Shown: piece by piece, positions 20,923-31,999 of the stretch
Layout of the letters: each line of letters opens with the position of its first letter
How positions within the stretch are numbered: position 1 is the stretch's first letter
From: Zopfochytrium polystomum
Lineage: Eukaryota; Chytridiomycota; Chytridiomycetes; Chytridiales; Chytridiaceae
Length of the DNA stretch: 34,820 bases
NCBI GenBank assembly: GCA_025765615.1
Contig: JAIVFJ010000480.1
Span: 1-34,820 of the forward strand
Reading direction: 5' to 3'
Notes under the pieces: model-generated
Told to the model about the DNA's origin: nothing
Databases searched by the model: none
The model's input: only the letters and a program-made list of their open reading frames with translations
Program-made: the position numbers and the translations under genes

Positions 20923-22735
20923 GTCGCGCAGACGCCGACGAAGGTGGAACGACGGGGAGCGGGCGGTTCAGGTCAGACCACCCAGTTGCAATTTGTCGCC
21001 AGCCAGAGGTGTTGATTGGCCAGTTGATTTTTTCAATAAAACAGAAAAATTTGTTCCACCAGACAATTCCTTGTTTATTCAAGATCTGACAATTTGCCTA
21101 GTTCGCTGTGGTCACGAAAAGTCATCATTGTACTTTCATCTGGAGTGAATGTAAGTTGAGCCATTTTCTGATTTTGTGAGTGAGAAGCCACGCTTGGAAT
21201 CTGAGGTATTTATGAATTTTTCAACAACAAGAGAAGATCAGACTGAGCTCATCATTTCAGTGGCAGTTGACAGATCATTTCTGTACCATTTTGATGAGCT
21301 CAATTGTAACACTTTCCTGTCGTTTTGTTTTACCTTTCAAGGCCACCACTGCGATTTTTCTCTCAAATAATTCGAAATCTCTGCTCAACAGGATTTGAAC
21401 TCAAGGCATGAGTATTGAGAACTGGACAGGGAGGTCTTCCTTCAGAGAGAGCCTGCTGAAGATACAATTTGTTGCATGCAATGTTTTCCAGGTGTTAGGT
21501 GAGTTTTTTTTCTCTTTCTCTCCAAGTTGGGGAGAAGGACCACCCACAAACACACATCTCCAGTTCATTCACTCCTTCCACTCGCTCACTCAGAGTGGAT
21601 TGTTTACACCAGGTATGTTATCTGGGCAATCAGAGCAGTTGCATTCATGATGACACCCCAAACAACTTCGCTGTTCAGCCCGTTAAAGTGTGATTTCGTG
21701 GCTAAATGCACTTGGGCTAGTTCTTCTCCAATAGACCTGCGAAAAGGCTGAAGAACTGATTGACAGGCAGACATTCGCTGATGGTTTGAAAGTCCTTGTT
21801 TGTCAAAAGCTTCATAAAATTTTCCAACCATAGAGGCAAAGTCAGCCTCCTGCTTGTGAGAATATACTCACTCCTTTGACCCTGGGATCTGGGCCCTAGA
21901 GTGAGGGAAAGCAAATAATAGGCTAAAACTAACTTTATTGGGCTGTTGTCTAGGGGGTGTTTCAACCCTACTACTTGCCTAGTCCACGAAGTATCCCTAC
22001 TGATCTGTCTAACAGGGGTCTCAAACACAAAGAATGAACATTCAGAGGGACAATCCTCTGAAGGATCGGTGCTGGAGCACCAATTACTCGCGTGGCCGCG
22101 GGCCGATGCGAGGGGAAACGGAAGGGCACTCCCGAGGGCGCAACACAACCGCAGAATAAAGAGAGAGAAGAGGGAATCTCAGGAACCGAATCTCAAATAC
22201 AACAGGAGCGGTTAATAGCGACGGGACGGACAGGGCGCAACCTAGCGCCCCTCGTCGCGGACGGTGCTGCGGGAGTCCTCGTCGTCGCCAGCGACGGGGG
22301 GGAGAGAGAGAAGGGAGTCGACTATGTAGGGGTCGGAAGGTCGCCAGCAGGGAACTCGCACGCGGAAACACCTGCGATTGTACACGCACCCCGCCAGGCT
22401 GCGTCGGCACGATCACTCGACCAACGGGCTTTATCGCATCGCACTCATACTCACACATCTCACCCTCACAGCAATAGGACCGAGGCAGGCGCTTGTAGAT
22501 CGAACTCTCAGGTGTCGGGGGCTGCACCGGGCGCAGCCACCAACACCCTCGCGGGGACAGGAAGGTTGGGGACAACGACGCCGTCGTCGCCACCACCACC
22601 ACCACCGTCGTCGCGGCGGGCAAGCGCCAGGGATCCTCACTCCAACACAGAGCCGGCAATGTCACACAGTTGCTGGTGGGGCCAGCTGCATTCCCCACCC
22701 ACGGCCCCTTAAGAGGAGCCCCACGAAGGGACCAT

Positions 22736-22755
22736 GTACACACCCGGGTGTGTAC
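22736..22755. repeat. Perfect 20-bp palindrome
   Basis: GTACACACCCGGGTGTGTAC reads the same on both strands and is flanked by CAT/ATG-type bases that extend the symmetry imperfectly. Function unknown. Confidence 0.8.
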
Positions 22756-23279
22756 CATCTCTCACTACCCTCACCTTTGCGAGCCAGATGGATTTGAAGG
22801 GACTCTGTATTGGTGCCAATGGACAGAAATCAGATTGAAGAAAAAAGGAAAAAGAGAAATGGCCCAAAAACAGAGAGAGAGAAAATTGACAAGTCAACCC
22901 CCCTGACTTGGAGCATCCACCACAAATGCTCTAAGTCCCCCCCAACCCTATGTGTGTATGTACAAGTGCCAAAAATAAATAATAAATTAGGCGGGCTTGG
23001 GGTACGGCCTGTCAGGCACCCCATCCCTAGGCAGTCGGGCAGTCTCCGTTAGTCACCGAAAAAGAAAATATGTTGAGAAAACCCTGGTGCAACGGAAACT
23101 GTTAAGACGAAAGTAGTAAAAGCAGACCCAATAATAAAGACGGGTTAGCCGCAAATACACTTTGATAACGCCTTGGAAACTAAAGAACCAGGAGCAATAA
23201 TAGGGGTCCCGATCCTTGCGGTTTTATGACAGGTACGCTTGTTTTTGCGAATAAAATCCTAGACTTTATCACTGAGACC

Positions 23280-23878
23280 TCAGTGTAGTCTCACATGCTC
23301 ATATCCAAGGGACTGGAGTATAGCAAGAACAGCTGGGCACCAGAACAAGGTCCCTTGCTCAACATCCATTGCATCACACTTCCACCATGACTCAGGAAGT
23401 ACTGAACTGTCTGCTTTGGTTACTTCTCTCCAAGCCTGTGGATTCAGGCCTGCAAAGCCACCTCCATCCAAAAATCTCCGCACAAGACGTTTGCAAATTA
23501 AATGTGGCATATCCTCGAAGAATGCCAGAAGATGATATCTACTTGGATCAAATTGATTCTTCACAGGTATATGAAAGTCTTCTCGAAGGTCTCATCCAGG
23601 GAAATGTTTCACCTCATCTTTGTTGCTGCAAGATCCTAGAAGTCCACCTTCAGCTCTTTCACTAACGATGCATTGACTCTGGTGAAGAAATCTTTGGATC
23701 TCAGTCTTCTGTAGAGTAGCTTGTAGTCCACAAGATGCCACACCCAGCAGAGGTTGGAATGCAGAGATTCCCACTGAACACCCGTCCCATCCAATTCCTC
23801 AACTATTCCCTTGAATGCTTCCTGCCTTTCTTTCTCATAGTGATATCTTTGACTTACAGCAGCTGTGTTATGAATCAC
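23280..23878 (-). pseudogene. Decayed transposon-like ORF fragments
   Basis: Two minus-strand open segments look protein-like: 23878-23636 (EKERQEAFKGIVEELDG, CWVWHLVDYKLLYRRLRSKD) and 23564-23280 (WWKCDAMDVEQGTLFWCPAV). They are separated by stops and frame changes and have no complete domain that I recognise. Position inside the low-GC island suggests mobile-element remnants. Confidence 0.3.
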
Positions 23879-24290
23879 CCTCTGGAAACCTCTGGAACCT
23901 TCTAGAACATTCCTTCATGGAACCTTCTGGAACCTTCTTTGCTTTCCTGACTTGTCTTGTTGTCATTGGTATCATTGGTATCATTGTATTACTAATTGCT
24001 CTTTCTGGAACTTTCTTTGAGTCTTGACAAGGAACACTCTCAAAAGGTATAAAAGGGGGATGGGGGACCTGTCCCATCCCTCAAGTGAATTATTGTTTCC
24101 AATACAATCATCACTCCTCTCAGTTCCTTGTCTGCCTTGTCCTGTCCTGCCCTGTTCCTGACAAGCTGCCTGCCAGTGAATAGCAATTTTTTGTCTTGCC
24201 ATTTCCACTGATTCTCCACTGATAGCAACAACTTTGGACAGTTTAGAGAAGATTCTTTCACATTGCTCTCACACTGACAACTTTTAGATA
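23864..24290 (+). promoter_or_regulatory. Heat-shock-element array plus TATA box, possibly a solo LTR
   Basis: GGAACCTTCTAGAACATTCC (23894-23913) is a four-unit nGAAnnTTC heat shock element. A second four-unit element follows (23919-23937) and a three-unit one (24003-24015), then TATAAAAG at 24048-24055, 33 bp downstream. This is the order of a heat-inducible promoter reading rightward. The segment begins TGTGTTATG and sits between decayed minus-strand ORFs, which fits a solo LTR. No clear target duplication or CA end was found, so the boundaries are approximate. Confidence 0.5.
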
Positions 24291-24297
24291 CTGCAGC

Positions 24298-24888
24298 TTA
24301 AAGGGCTTGCCTTACATCAGTAACAGCACCGAAGACAGCATGACAGTGAAGCTCATTTGCCAGTTTGGTGTCACCAGAAAGCTCTTTGAAATATGGTGTT
24401 ATCAACAAAGTCTCTAGTATTCCGGAATAATGTGATGAATCACTCCTACTACCAGTCTTTGAGAGATAGTGACCCATGGAAAGGGAATGCTTAAACTGCT
24501 CAGAAAGTGCGACTTTTGCAAGGACTCTTCGAGCAAATTCATTTGTTTCACTATGAGCTTCTTTTAATAAAGAGTCTAAGCCTGCAGAATTGAGAAGTGG
24601 CTTCAAAATGGGCTTCTTTATGGAGAATCCTCTCCATTCCTCTGGATGTTCACTTGTAATTCTGCCTGGGTTTTCGTCGCTCATTGGATATCTCATGGCT
24701 TTGGACTTCATAATCCCTTCCTCGTCAAAGATCCAAATTGGAGTAGTAAGTCTTTCTCTAGGAAGGACATTATTGTGGGATGTGCAGGTGGGCGCCGATT
24801 CCACTTGCATGATTGTTTTTCCCAATGAAGAAAGAAGCCATATAAGGATACTTTCTGTGACTGACTCAAGATTGCTGGAGAGTTCCAC
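24298..24888 (-). pseudogene. Unrecognised open segment in the low-GC island
   Basis: Open for about 197 codons on the minus strand without a proper ATG at its start (first Met is internal, before QVESAPTC). Contains protein-like stretches such as FKELSGDTKLANELHCHAVF and ends VTDVRQAL. A possible acceptor (CTCCAG) lies at its 5' end. Probably an exon or remnant of a mobile-element gene; no family recognised. Confidence 0.3.
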
Positions 24889-25340
24889 CAAATATCATCA
24901 TGCCCATTATCCCCATAATTTGGCACACCTGCCTCCCTTTCAGCTTCTGCAAGGAATGGTGCCATGGAAAGTTCAACTTAGCCACCAACGCTAATTGAGC
25001 GTCACAAATGGGTTTGCACAAAGGGGCAGGCACTGAGATTAGATTGCCAATTGAAGTGCGACAGTGAATGCGCCAATATACTACAGGTGAGGCAGGCTGT
25101 GGGGAGGAGAGTGGTGGATGGCAGGCAGACAGCAGTTTCTTGTCATCAGAATCAGTGTGTATTGCGCGGGGGCGTCGCAACAACAGAGGGTGCGCTTGCA
25201 GCAGTCTTCAAAAAAAAAAAAGCTTGGACGAGACTGAAGACTGGGGCAGCACTGATTGAGCAATGGATGATTGAGCGATGTGAGAGTGAGACAATCACCA
25301 ACTTTCAACCGATCAAGGGACAAGTGTCAGCAAGTCCAAG

Positions 25341-25603
25341 GGTGGGCAGACAGGTTGCAGTTGCAGATCACGCCAAAGCGGAGGCGGCGGCGCAGGGCAG
25401 AGGTGCAGGTCAGTGGCGCAGGGCAGTGGTGCGATGGCTGGAAGGGCCAAGCTAAGTTGGGACCCAGTGTGGTAGGGCAAGGGTGGGCAGATGGGTCGTG
25501 GTTGCGGATTGCGCTGAAGCGGTGGCGCCAAAGTGGAGGTGGCGGTGTGCACGGCAGGGCAGATAGCTGGAAGGCCCAAGCCAAGTTGGAACCCAGTGTG
25601 GTA
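25341..25603. repeat. Two-copy tandem repeat, about 130 bp
   Basis: The segments 25341-25475 and 25483-25603 share GGGTGGGCAGA, GGTTGC, CGGAGGTGG-like and CCAAGCnAAGTTGGnACCCAGTGTGGTA blocks in the same order, with substitutions and small indels. Confidence 0.7.
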
Positions 25604-25660
25604 TGACTTTTTTGGTGTGTGACAGGAGGTTGAAGTCCTCTTGGTCATCATGGCAGTGTG

Positions 25661-25677
25661 CTGGGTTCAAGCCCCAG
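25661..25677 (+). other. tRNA-like T-arm (Pol III B box), possible SINE remnant
   Basis: CTGGG TTCAAGC CCCAG is a perfect 5-bp T-stem with a canonical 7-nt T-loop and matches the B-box consensus GGTTCRANNCC. The DNA 5' of it does not fold into a full tRNA (no acceptor, D or anticodon arm), so this is at most a tRNA-derived SINE head. Confidence 0.3.
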
Positions 25678-26232
25678 TGCACCTCACTATTCTGCATGCT
25701 GCTTAGGTTGGACTGGGTAGGAGTAACTTTGTGATGGAAGGATGGAGGGTAAATCTGTGGTGGTGCCTCTAGGTTCCTGTCAATACATCTTGTCAAATCC
25801 AGGTCTCTCAAGGTGATATGAATGAGCTGGCTGGTCAGGTACTGGTATGCCCCCTCCTCCCTGGTTGTTGGCTCCTGTGGCCTCTGGTGGGCCTGGTCTT
25901 CACTGGGTTCAGACCCTCTTTCTCTCAGATTAATGCCTGTGATGTCATGGTGCCACATTTGGGTGAGGGAGTGGGTGTTAACCTTCCTTGCTTCTAAGAA
26001 AGGGAATTCCTCTGGCTTGGTGAAGCAGATGTCTGTGTCCTAGTAGGATGAAGTAAGAAGAGTCCCTCTGTCTCCCACCCCTGTGTGCCCCCTCCTTGGA
26101 TTGAGTTGGAACTTCTCCTTGGAGTGAGACAAGTTGTGTCTGGTTCTGTTAAGTGGAAAACAGTTCTGATTTAATTCAACAGACACCTCTGCACACTACA
26201 GGGTGAGGATTTAGAGAGCACAGTCTCACAAG

Positions 26233-27105
26233 GTTGTCTGTTTCACTCTCTGTTTCTGGCTCTGAATGTTGGCTGTAGATGGAAAGGAATAACATTGTCT
26301 GCAATCTCTCACTCTCTCTGTCTTTTTCAAGCAGGAGTTGAGGGGGGGCTCAGGGGGCAGGAGCCCACTGACTTAAAAAAAAAAAAAAACAACCCAGACT
26401 CTCTCTCTCTCTCCTCTATGTAAAACTGTTTTCTAATTGCAATGGTGGAGTAGGGGGAACAGTGTGGGTTTAAAGTTTTTTCTTTAGTGCCCAATCAAAA
26501 TGGAGTGGCAAAATCAACACACTAAAGAAAACAAGGCTTCGTGGAGTGGCAAAATTCAAAAGGAAGTCAACGGGCTGTCTGTTTATCTGAGTGGAAGTCA
26601 ACGGGTTGTCTGTCTTGCTCTCTGTCTCTGGCTCTGTATGTTGGCCGTTGATGGAAAAGGAATAAAATTGTCTGCAATCTCTCACTCTATCTCTGTCTCT
26701 TTCAAGCTAGGGGGGTTGAAGTGGGGAAGCAGCCCCCACTGGGGGGCTCAGGGGGCAGGAGCCCCTATACCGAGAAGCGTGATGTGGCTGAACCCCGCCC
26801 CCCACCCAACTAAAATACTATTTCTGCTTATGATTTTGCAAAGTCAACTGGGCTGTTGTTTCTATCATTCAATGATTTGTCACTCTCTGAAAGTGGCAGT
26901 GAAATTCAAAAAGGAACAAGCTGTCTGTCTATCTGAGTGGAAGTCAACGGGTTGTCTGTCATCCTCTATGTCTCTGACTCTGGCTATTGGGCTGTTGGCG
27001 GACAAGTTATCAAATCGGCCATGACCTCTCTCTTTTGAGTGGGGGGGTTGAGGGGCATCAGTCCCCCCACAAGGGCTCGGGGGTTCCTGCCCCCTGACTC
27101 GAAAA
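26233..27105. repeat. Three diverged copies of a dispersed repeat
   Basis: Copies at about 26233-26375, 26604-26770 and 26950-27105 share GTTGTCTGT, CTCTGnnTCTGGCT, GTTGGCnGTnGATGGAAA-like, ATTGTCTGCAATCTCTCACTC and TTTCAAGC blocks (the third copy lacks some). They end in a G/C-rich tail with GGGGCTCAGGGGGCAGGAGCCC-like hairpins. The spacing of roughly 350 bp suggests a larger unit duplicated in tandem. Confidence 0.7.
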
Positions 27106-27533
27106 CAATTTTCCCCTATCCCTCTACATGGCTTGCCACTGCATTCATTGTGGACTGCCACACTCTTCAGTATCTTCTTTTTTTCTGCTTTTTTTTTTGG
27201 GAAGGATTGCTTATAAGTCAACAGGCATCCCCAAGTAATAATAATAATAAAATAATGCCGTTACGGGCGGGGCGGTCAGTCTCTGCCCCAATCCGTCCAC
27301 AACGAAGACAGATACCAAAACAGTGCGCGGAACACGTGACCGTCGAACGCCGTTCGTTTCTTGTTTCTCTCTCGCTCCGTCGTCTTCTGTCTGTCCCTAT
27401 TCCCTTTTGTGTTGACTGCTTCGACGAACGCACGACGAGCACGACGACCGACGACGACGACGACGAAGTCGACAACGAGGACGACGAGGACACGGACGAT
27501 CGCGCTGACGTCTTGATCACGCGACCCCCCAAG

Positions 27534-29260
27534 ATGCCGTCACTACCGGCCCCCGCGATCGCCGGCGGCCCCAGCGGAGGCGGAGGGAGCGGCGGCGGCG
27601 GCGGCTCCATGGGCCTCGGCAGGCTCCACGCGATCGTCGCCTCCCTCGTCGCCTCCGCGTCCCGAAAATCCCGCTCCCTCTCCTTCCGCCACGTCCGCTC
27701 CCTCCTCGCCTCCGCCCTCCCCGCCCTCTGCCTCCTCTCCATCGTCGTGCTCCTCTTCAAATTCGCCAACCAAACCTCGCGCGCAAAGGCCCCGCCGCGG
27801 CCGCTCTTCCCACCGCCAAAGCCAAAGCCACCCCTCCTGCAGCGGACGACGCTGGCCGAGCGGCGGCAGCCGCTGCAGTGCCGTCGGGAATTCCCAAAGA
27901 GCCTCTCCCCGCAGGATCGGGTGTGCAGCCCCCACTCGTACTGGAGGAACAAGGGAACGGAAATGGAGCTTCTGCGTGGGATGTGCGTCCCGCCCAAGGC
28001 CAAGATCTACAACAAGGACGACAACATTACCAACGTACCGATCGAGCACAGGAATCTGGGAGGCAACGAGTGCGAGGGCGACGACGATCTCTACATCAAG
28101 TACGAGATGGTGAGAGACTGCTTTTTGATGACAACTGGATCTCGATCTGATCGTTCGAGGCCTCGATCTTTCGCTGTGGGATTTCATGTAACAGGAGCAT
28201 CTGGGTGAGCATTTTCTGGTTGGAGATTTCTTGGAGGGCCTCAGCCTAACCAACTTGCCCTCAAAAAAAAACCCGAAAGACTTCACCCAGGAATCCCTAC
28301 GCGATACCTGCACAGCAGACATCATCGACCGTAATCGGTTCCAGGTTCCAAAAATCGTTCATTTCGTGTTCGGAATGAAGCCCGATTTCGGCGGATTCCC
28401 CTTCCAGTTTTTCAATTACATGGCGATCAAAATGGCGCACGACGCCATCAAACCGGACAAAATCATGCTTCACTACAAGTACGAGCCGTATGGCCCGTAC
28501 TGGGATCGCGTGAAGAGGCTTGTTGAGCTCGTCGAGATCGAAAAGGTGCCAGATCAGATTTTTGGAAATCCTGTGAACGACGTAGCGCACAAGGCCGATG
28601 TTGTTCGGATGCAGGTCATGATGAAATATGGTGAGGCTTCCGTGGGTTGGCGTCCGCGGTGCTGTGGTTCGCTTTCGAATATCATCATCTGATCCGACAC
28701 GGTATTTAGGCGGCATCTACCTTGACTCGGACGTCTTCGCCTATCGCTCATTTGATCCGCTGCTCCACCACCCCATGGTGATGGGCAAGGAAGTCGACTA
28801 CGGATTGTGCAATGCCATTATGATATCTGCCCCCAATTCAACCTTTATCCGCGCGTGGTACGAATCATACCGCACCTTTGACGACTCGAGCTGGAACGAC
28901 CACTCAGTCAGCATGCCAATCAAGCTGGCAAAGAAAATGCCCAAGGAGATTTGCGCGCTTCCGCGGACCCATATGTTTTATCCGACCTACGAAAGTAATC
29001 ATATCAAGGTGGGGGTCAACTTGGAGCTCAGCCTGGGCAGTACCACGTTCTTAGACTGACTTTCCTCCAATTTTGTGTGGAAACAGTTCATTCACGAAGA
29101 AGACGAGTACATATTCGACAATGGCTATCAGTACGCGTACCACGCGTGGAACCATGTCGCGCGGGCATACCTCAAAGACTTGAGCCCGACCACCATCCGC
29201 ACAACCAACACTTCGTTCACGAGGCTGCTCCGCAAGTTTCTCGATGACGACCTGGTTTGA
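27534..29260 (+). CDS. Type II membrane glycosyltransferase, GT32/OCH1-like (DXD sugar-binding family)
   Basis: Probably a Golgi enzyme transferring a sugar from a nucleotide donor to glycoprotein or glycolipid. Exons 27534-28109, 28195-28630, 28710-29008 and 29087-29260; introns of 85, 79 and 78 nt; 494 aa. A short Gly/Ser-rich basic N-terminus leads into a single membrane anchor (ALPALCLLSIVVLLFKF, about 61-77), a Pro-rich stem, then the catalytic domain. IPKIVHF-type opening VPKIVHFVFGM, DVAHKADVVRMQVMMKYGG and YLDSDV (D343-x-D345, the metal/nucleotide-sugar DXD, created by splicing at 28630/28710) are diagnostic. A conserved NDHSVS and a C-terminal HAWNH follow. An upstream in-frame ATG at 27255 would add 93 residues including an Asp run; 27534 was preferred because it gives the usual short cytosolic tail. 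Acceptor unknown. Confidence 0.85.
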
Positions 29261-29880
29261 CGTGGATGTGGAAAATATTCGTCTCTCTTTTCCCGCTTCA
29301 CTATTGAGATGGCCCCATCTATTACCGGGTGGGAGGTGGAAGTTTCCTTTGTTTTTTGGTCCGCGTCGATTGTTCTGTTGGCTTGACGTATATTATGGGC
29401 ATATGGCTTTCTCTTGGTCAATACGAAGTGTGTAGCATTTGGGTTACTTCAGGGCATCGGTGCGAGTCCCTCCCAGGACTCTGCTTGCCAGGGACTGTCC
29501 GTCATTTCCGACGGCTAACGTGACCTCGTGCTTGCGCCATCGATCAAGTAGCAACTTCGCCGAACGGACATGGGTTTGGCCATCAGCGCCTTTTGCTTTT
29601 CTGGTACTTTTTCCTCTTACGCCTTACTTGACTTGTTCCTTTTTTTATTGTGGCGTAGCCTGCGTCCGGCCCATCTGTTCTCTTCAAAATAGATCTCTCT
29701 CCTTTTTTGTACTTCAACTTTTATACTTCCCTCCTCGCACAACAAGGAAGCGCGAACAACTTGACACAAAGAGGAGACCCGAGGTAGAATTCAGTGTATT
29801 TAGTTTGCTGGCCCCCCCGCGCAGTTTGACAAGCACGGATTTTGGATTTCTGGGTACCATCCAAGGGATTCATCTTGCCG
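29261..29880. other. Intergenic region between convergent genes
   Basis: Shared 3' side of the glycosyltransferase (plus) and mini zinc protein X (minus). No gene seen. Confidence 0.5.
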
Positions 29881-30212
29881 CTACCGCGGGCAACTGCACC
29901 TGTCTGCCGGCGCAGCGTCCTTCATGACGGTCTCGGCGTGGCGCCCGCATCCCGACCACTGCGTTTCCCGGGTATCCCCTTCCGTTAGGTATGTGAAAGG
30001 CAGAAAGTATGGGAGAAGGGAAAATGCTATATATGGAGGACTCCTCACGGACCGTGGTTTTGCCGCACTTTTCGCACTTCGCCTGGCAAAATATTATTGC
30101 GGAAGTGAGGGTTGAGGGAATAGGGGAAAGGGGCCGATGGGGTGAGGGGAAGGACGGTCAGAACTCGCCCTGTACACCAAACAGTTGGGGTTGCTCTCAC
30201 CGCGTAACACAT
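29881..30212 (-). CDS. Mini zinc-binding-type protein X (39 aa, three tiny exons)
   Basis: Exon 1 is 30212-30201 (12 nt, MCYA), exon 2 30082-30053 (30 nt, AKCEKCGKTT), exon 3 29958-29881 (WSGCGRHAETVMKD...DRCSCPR, stop TAG). Introns of 118 and 94 nt are GT-AG (GTGAGA...CCAG; GTCCGT...GCAG), both phase 0. C-x2-C, CG-R-H and C-x-C give up to six metal ligands, so a zinc knuckle is likely. The same architecture, splice sites and residues recur in the gene at 32000-32386, which strongly supports the model. From memory, short fungal proteins with a CGKxTWxGCGxH...CxC pattern exist as uncharacterised families; no function is assigned. A TATA box is 90 bp upstream. Conventional gene finders would probably miss it. 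Confidence 0.8.
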
Positions 30213-30882
30213 GATGGTGTCGGCTGGAGTATGGCTTGCTCTGTCCGTCTGTCGTGTTTTGGAGTACGGCGATGCACCTGCCGTCCCGTGTTGGGTGATT
30301 GCTATTTATATAAACGGGGTTAAGCGCGCAGTTTCGCAGTGCGGAACCCATCAAGTGTTCCTTCTTCCCTTTCGGCCCTGGTGGCGCTGTTTTGTGCGGG
30401 AGAAACGCAGAAGATGGCTCCGCACGCATTGCGAGGCCTCGATAGACGCTCCTCCGCACGAAACTCAGATGTTGTCCGGTCGAGACTGAAAAATGGGACA
30501 GTCCTCGCAGAGAAACAAACCGCGCCGTCGCCGGCCATTCGTCAGCTTTTTTAATTTTATTTTTTATGTTGGCTTTACGAAACAGAATCTTCCAGACGAG
30601 TTACAAATGAAGACTAATCGATTGAGGGGGGAGACATTGGCGATTTTATTCATCAAAGAAAAGATTTTGTTTCGGACGAGAATAGTACTGAGGAAAAATC
30701 ACAAAACAAGTTGCCTTGCTTTGGGGGAGAGAGTGCGTGTGAGAAGAGGCTAACGGAAAATGGGGGGTCTCGCTTATGAGGAATGGGGGGGGAAAATGGA
30801 TACGATTGAAGAGAACCGGTTAGAAAGGGGGGCGCTTACAAAAAAACAGAGACCCCCAACGCTTTTCAGGCTTTAAAACGCC
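30213..30882. other. Intergenic region between mini protein X and cerato-platanin
   Basis: Holds the promoter of X (TATA at 30304-30314) and the 3' flank of the cerato-platanin gene. Nothing else recognised. Confidence 0.5.
30304..30314 (-). promoter_or_regulatory. TATA box of mini zinc protein X
   Basis: The minus strand reads CCGTTTATATAAATAGC, about 90 bp upstream of the ATG at 30212. Confidence 0.6.
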
Positions 30883-31317
30883 CTAAAAGTTGCAAGACGT
30901 CTGCGGAGCCTCCTCAGCGGTCGCCGGGACGCGCCCGAGCTCGTACGCCTGCCCGTCCGTCAGCACGTCCATCGCGTCCTGTCCCAACACGAACGAGTCC
31001 GCCACGTCGACGGCGATCACGTACACAAACTTGTCCTTGTACGACAGCTTGTAGCACTGCCCGCATTTCGGCGAGTTCCACGTGCCAAGGTACGGCGCGG
31101 CCGCCGCGTAGCCCGGGAGGGAGCGGATGTCGGTGTAGCCCTTTTTGAGCAGGCCGTTGGAGCCGTTGGAGCAGGCGACCGCGGTTAGGAGGAGCGTGCT
31201 GGAGCGGTTGTAGTAGTCGTTGTAGGCGACAGTGACTTGGTCGCGGCGGGAGAGAGGCGAGGCGGTGCCGGTGCTGGCCAGGAGGGCGATGGTGGCGAGG
31301 ATGGTGGTGAACTGCAT
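30883..31317 (-). CDS. Cerato-platanin family secreted protein (SnodProt-like)
   Basis: Single exon, 144 aa. The signal peptide is MQFTTILATIALLASTGTAS, followed by a short pro-like PLSRRD and the mature start VTVAYNDYYN. Family hallmarks follow: ACSNGSNGLLKKGYTDIRSLPGY, GTWNSPKCGQCYKLSY (Cys 85 and 88), a YVIAVDVAD strand and the terminal region DGQAYELGRVPATAEE with Cys 142. The four cysteines (49, 85, 88, 142) are spaced as in cerato-platanins, which form two disulphides and a double-psi beta-barrel related to expansins and barwin. Such proteins are small secreted wall-associated proteins, reported to bind chitin oligomers and to be sensed by plants. The frame is open upstream of 31317, but the signal peptide and poly-A-rich leader fix this start. 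TATA box about 170 bp upstream. Confidence 0.92.
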   Translation of the reverse strand: MQFTTILATIALLASTGTASPLSRRDQVTVAYNDYYNRSSTLLLTAVACSNGSNGLLKKGYTDIRSLPGYAAAAPYLGTWNSPKCGQCYKLSYKDKFVYVIAVDVADSFVLGQDAMDVLTDGQAYELGRVPATAEEAPQTSCNF

Positions 31318-31999
31318 GGTTTGGTTGGTTGTTTGGAGAGGTTTTTTTGGGATGTTTTTTTTTTTTTTTTGTTTGTTTCTCGGGGGGTGGGGGTTGGGTT
31401 TGGAAGTGGTATTTTTGTTTGGGGGTACAAGAGGCGCTTGTCGACTTGTGTGGGTGGTTAGGCAAAAGTGCGGTGCGGTCGGCCCTTTATATGCCTGCCA
31501 AACTGCCACAGGCTGCGGCGTGGGCGCCACCCCACGTAGTAAGCCAGCCCCATCTCAGCCACGAAAAAACAGAAACCCGCCTTTGCTTCCATTCCTGGCT
31601 GTCTTCGGTTCGCAAAGCGCGTGGCCGAAGCAACCAAAGTGGAACCAAAAAACGTCACTGCGCGTTCGGTACTGCTTGCTTTGTCCCCACCGTCCGCCCG
31701 CAAAGCTTGCTTCCTGTTCCAAAAATTGGTTGAGCAAAAGCCACAACCCGCCTCATTTCTTTTCTCGAAATGTCTGCTGGTTGTTGACCTTTGGCTTTGC
31801 CTTGCTCCAATCCGCCAAAGCGGAAGCAGATGGGCTCCACGTGCCGCCGCCAATGAACGCGAAGATGGTTTAACTACAAACTACTTTCATCCAATATATA
31901 TTTTGGTTCATGTCAGTGAGAGCGGAGAGCCGAGACGGAATAAGAATAGAGGTATTGCAACGATTTTGAATAAAGACTTTCGAGTTTCTTTCTTCCTCC
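31318..31999. other. Cerato-platanin promoter region
   Basis: Contains the TATA box and the 3' flank of mini protein Y. Open frames on either strand here show no domain-like sequence. Confidence 0.45.
31486..31492 (-). promoter_or_regulatory. TATA box of the cerato-platanin gene
   Basis: The minus strand reads GCATATAAAGGGCC, about 170 bp upstream of the ATG; a purine/A-rich leader lies between. Confidence 0.6.

Larger units (their letters stand above)
21010..27240. other. Lower-GC, repeat-rich island with decayed ORFs
   Basis: Composition drops sharply at about 21010 and recovers at about 27250, at the glycosyltransferase gene; a more GC-rich patch sits at 22090-22740. Inside are short decayed open frames, a promoter-like HSE/TATA segment, a tandem repeat at 25341-25603, three copies of a dispersed repeat at 26230-27105 and a tRNA-like T-arm. 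No intact gene was found. The simplest reading is nested, decayed transposable-element DNA. No terminal repeats or target duplication could be identified for the island as a whole. Confidence 0.5.

Noticed and set aside
21375..21420. Second tRNA-like B box on the minus strand (GAGTTCAAATCC)
   Set aside because: The flanking stem does not pair well and no other tRNA arms are present.
25621..25684. Functional tRNA gene
   Set aside because: Only the T-arm folds; acceptor, D and anticodon arms are missing.
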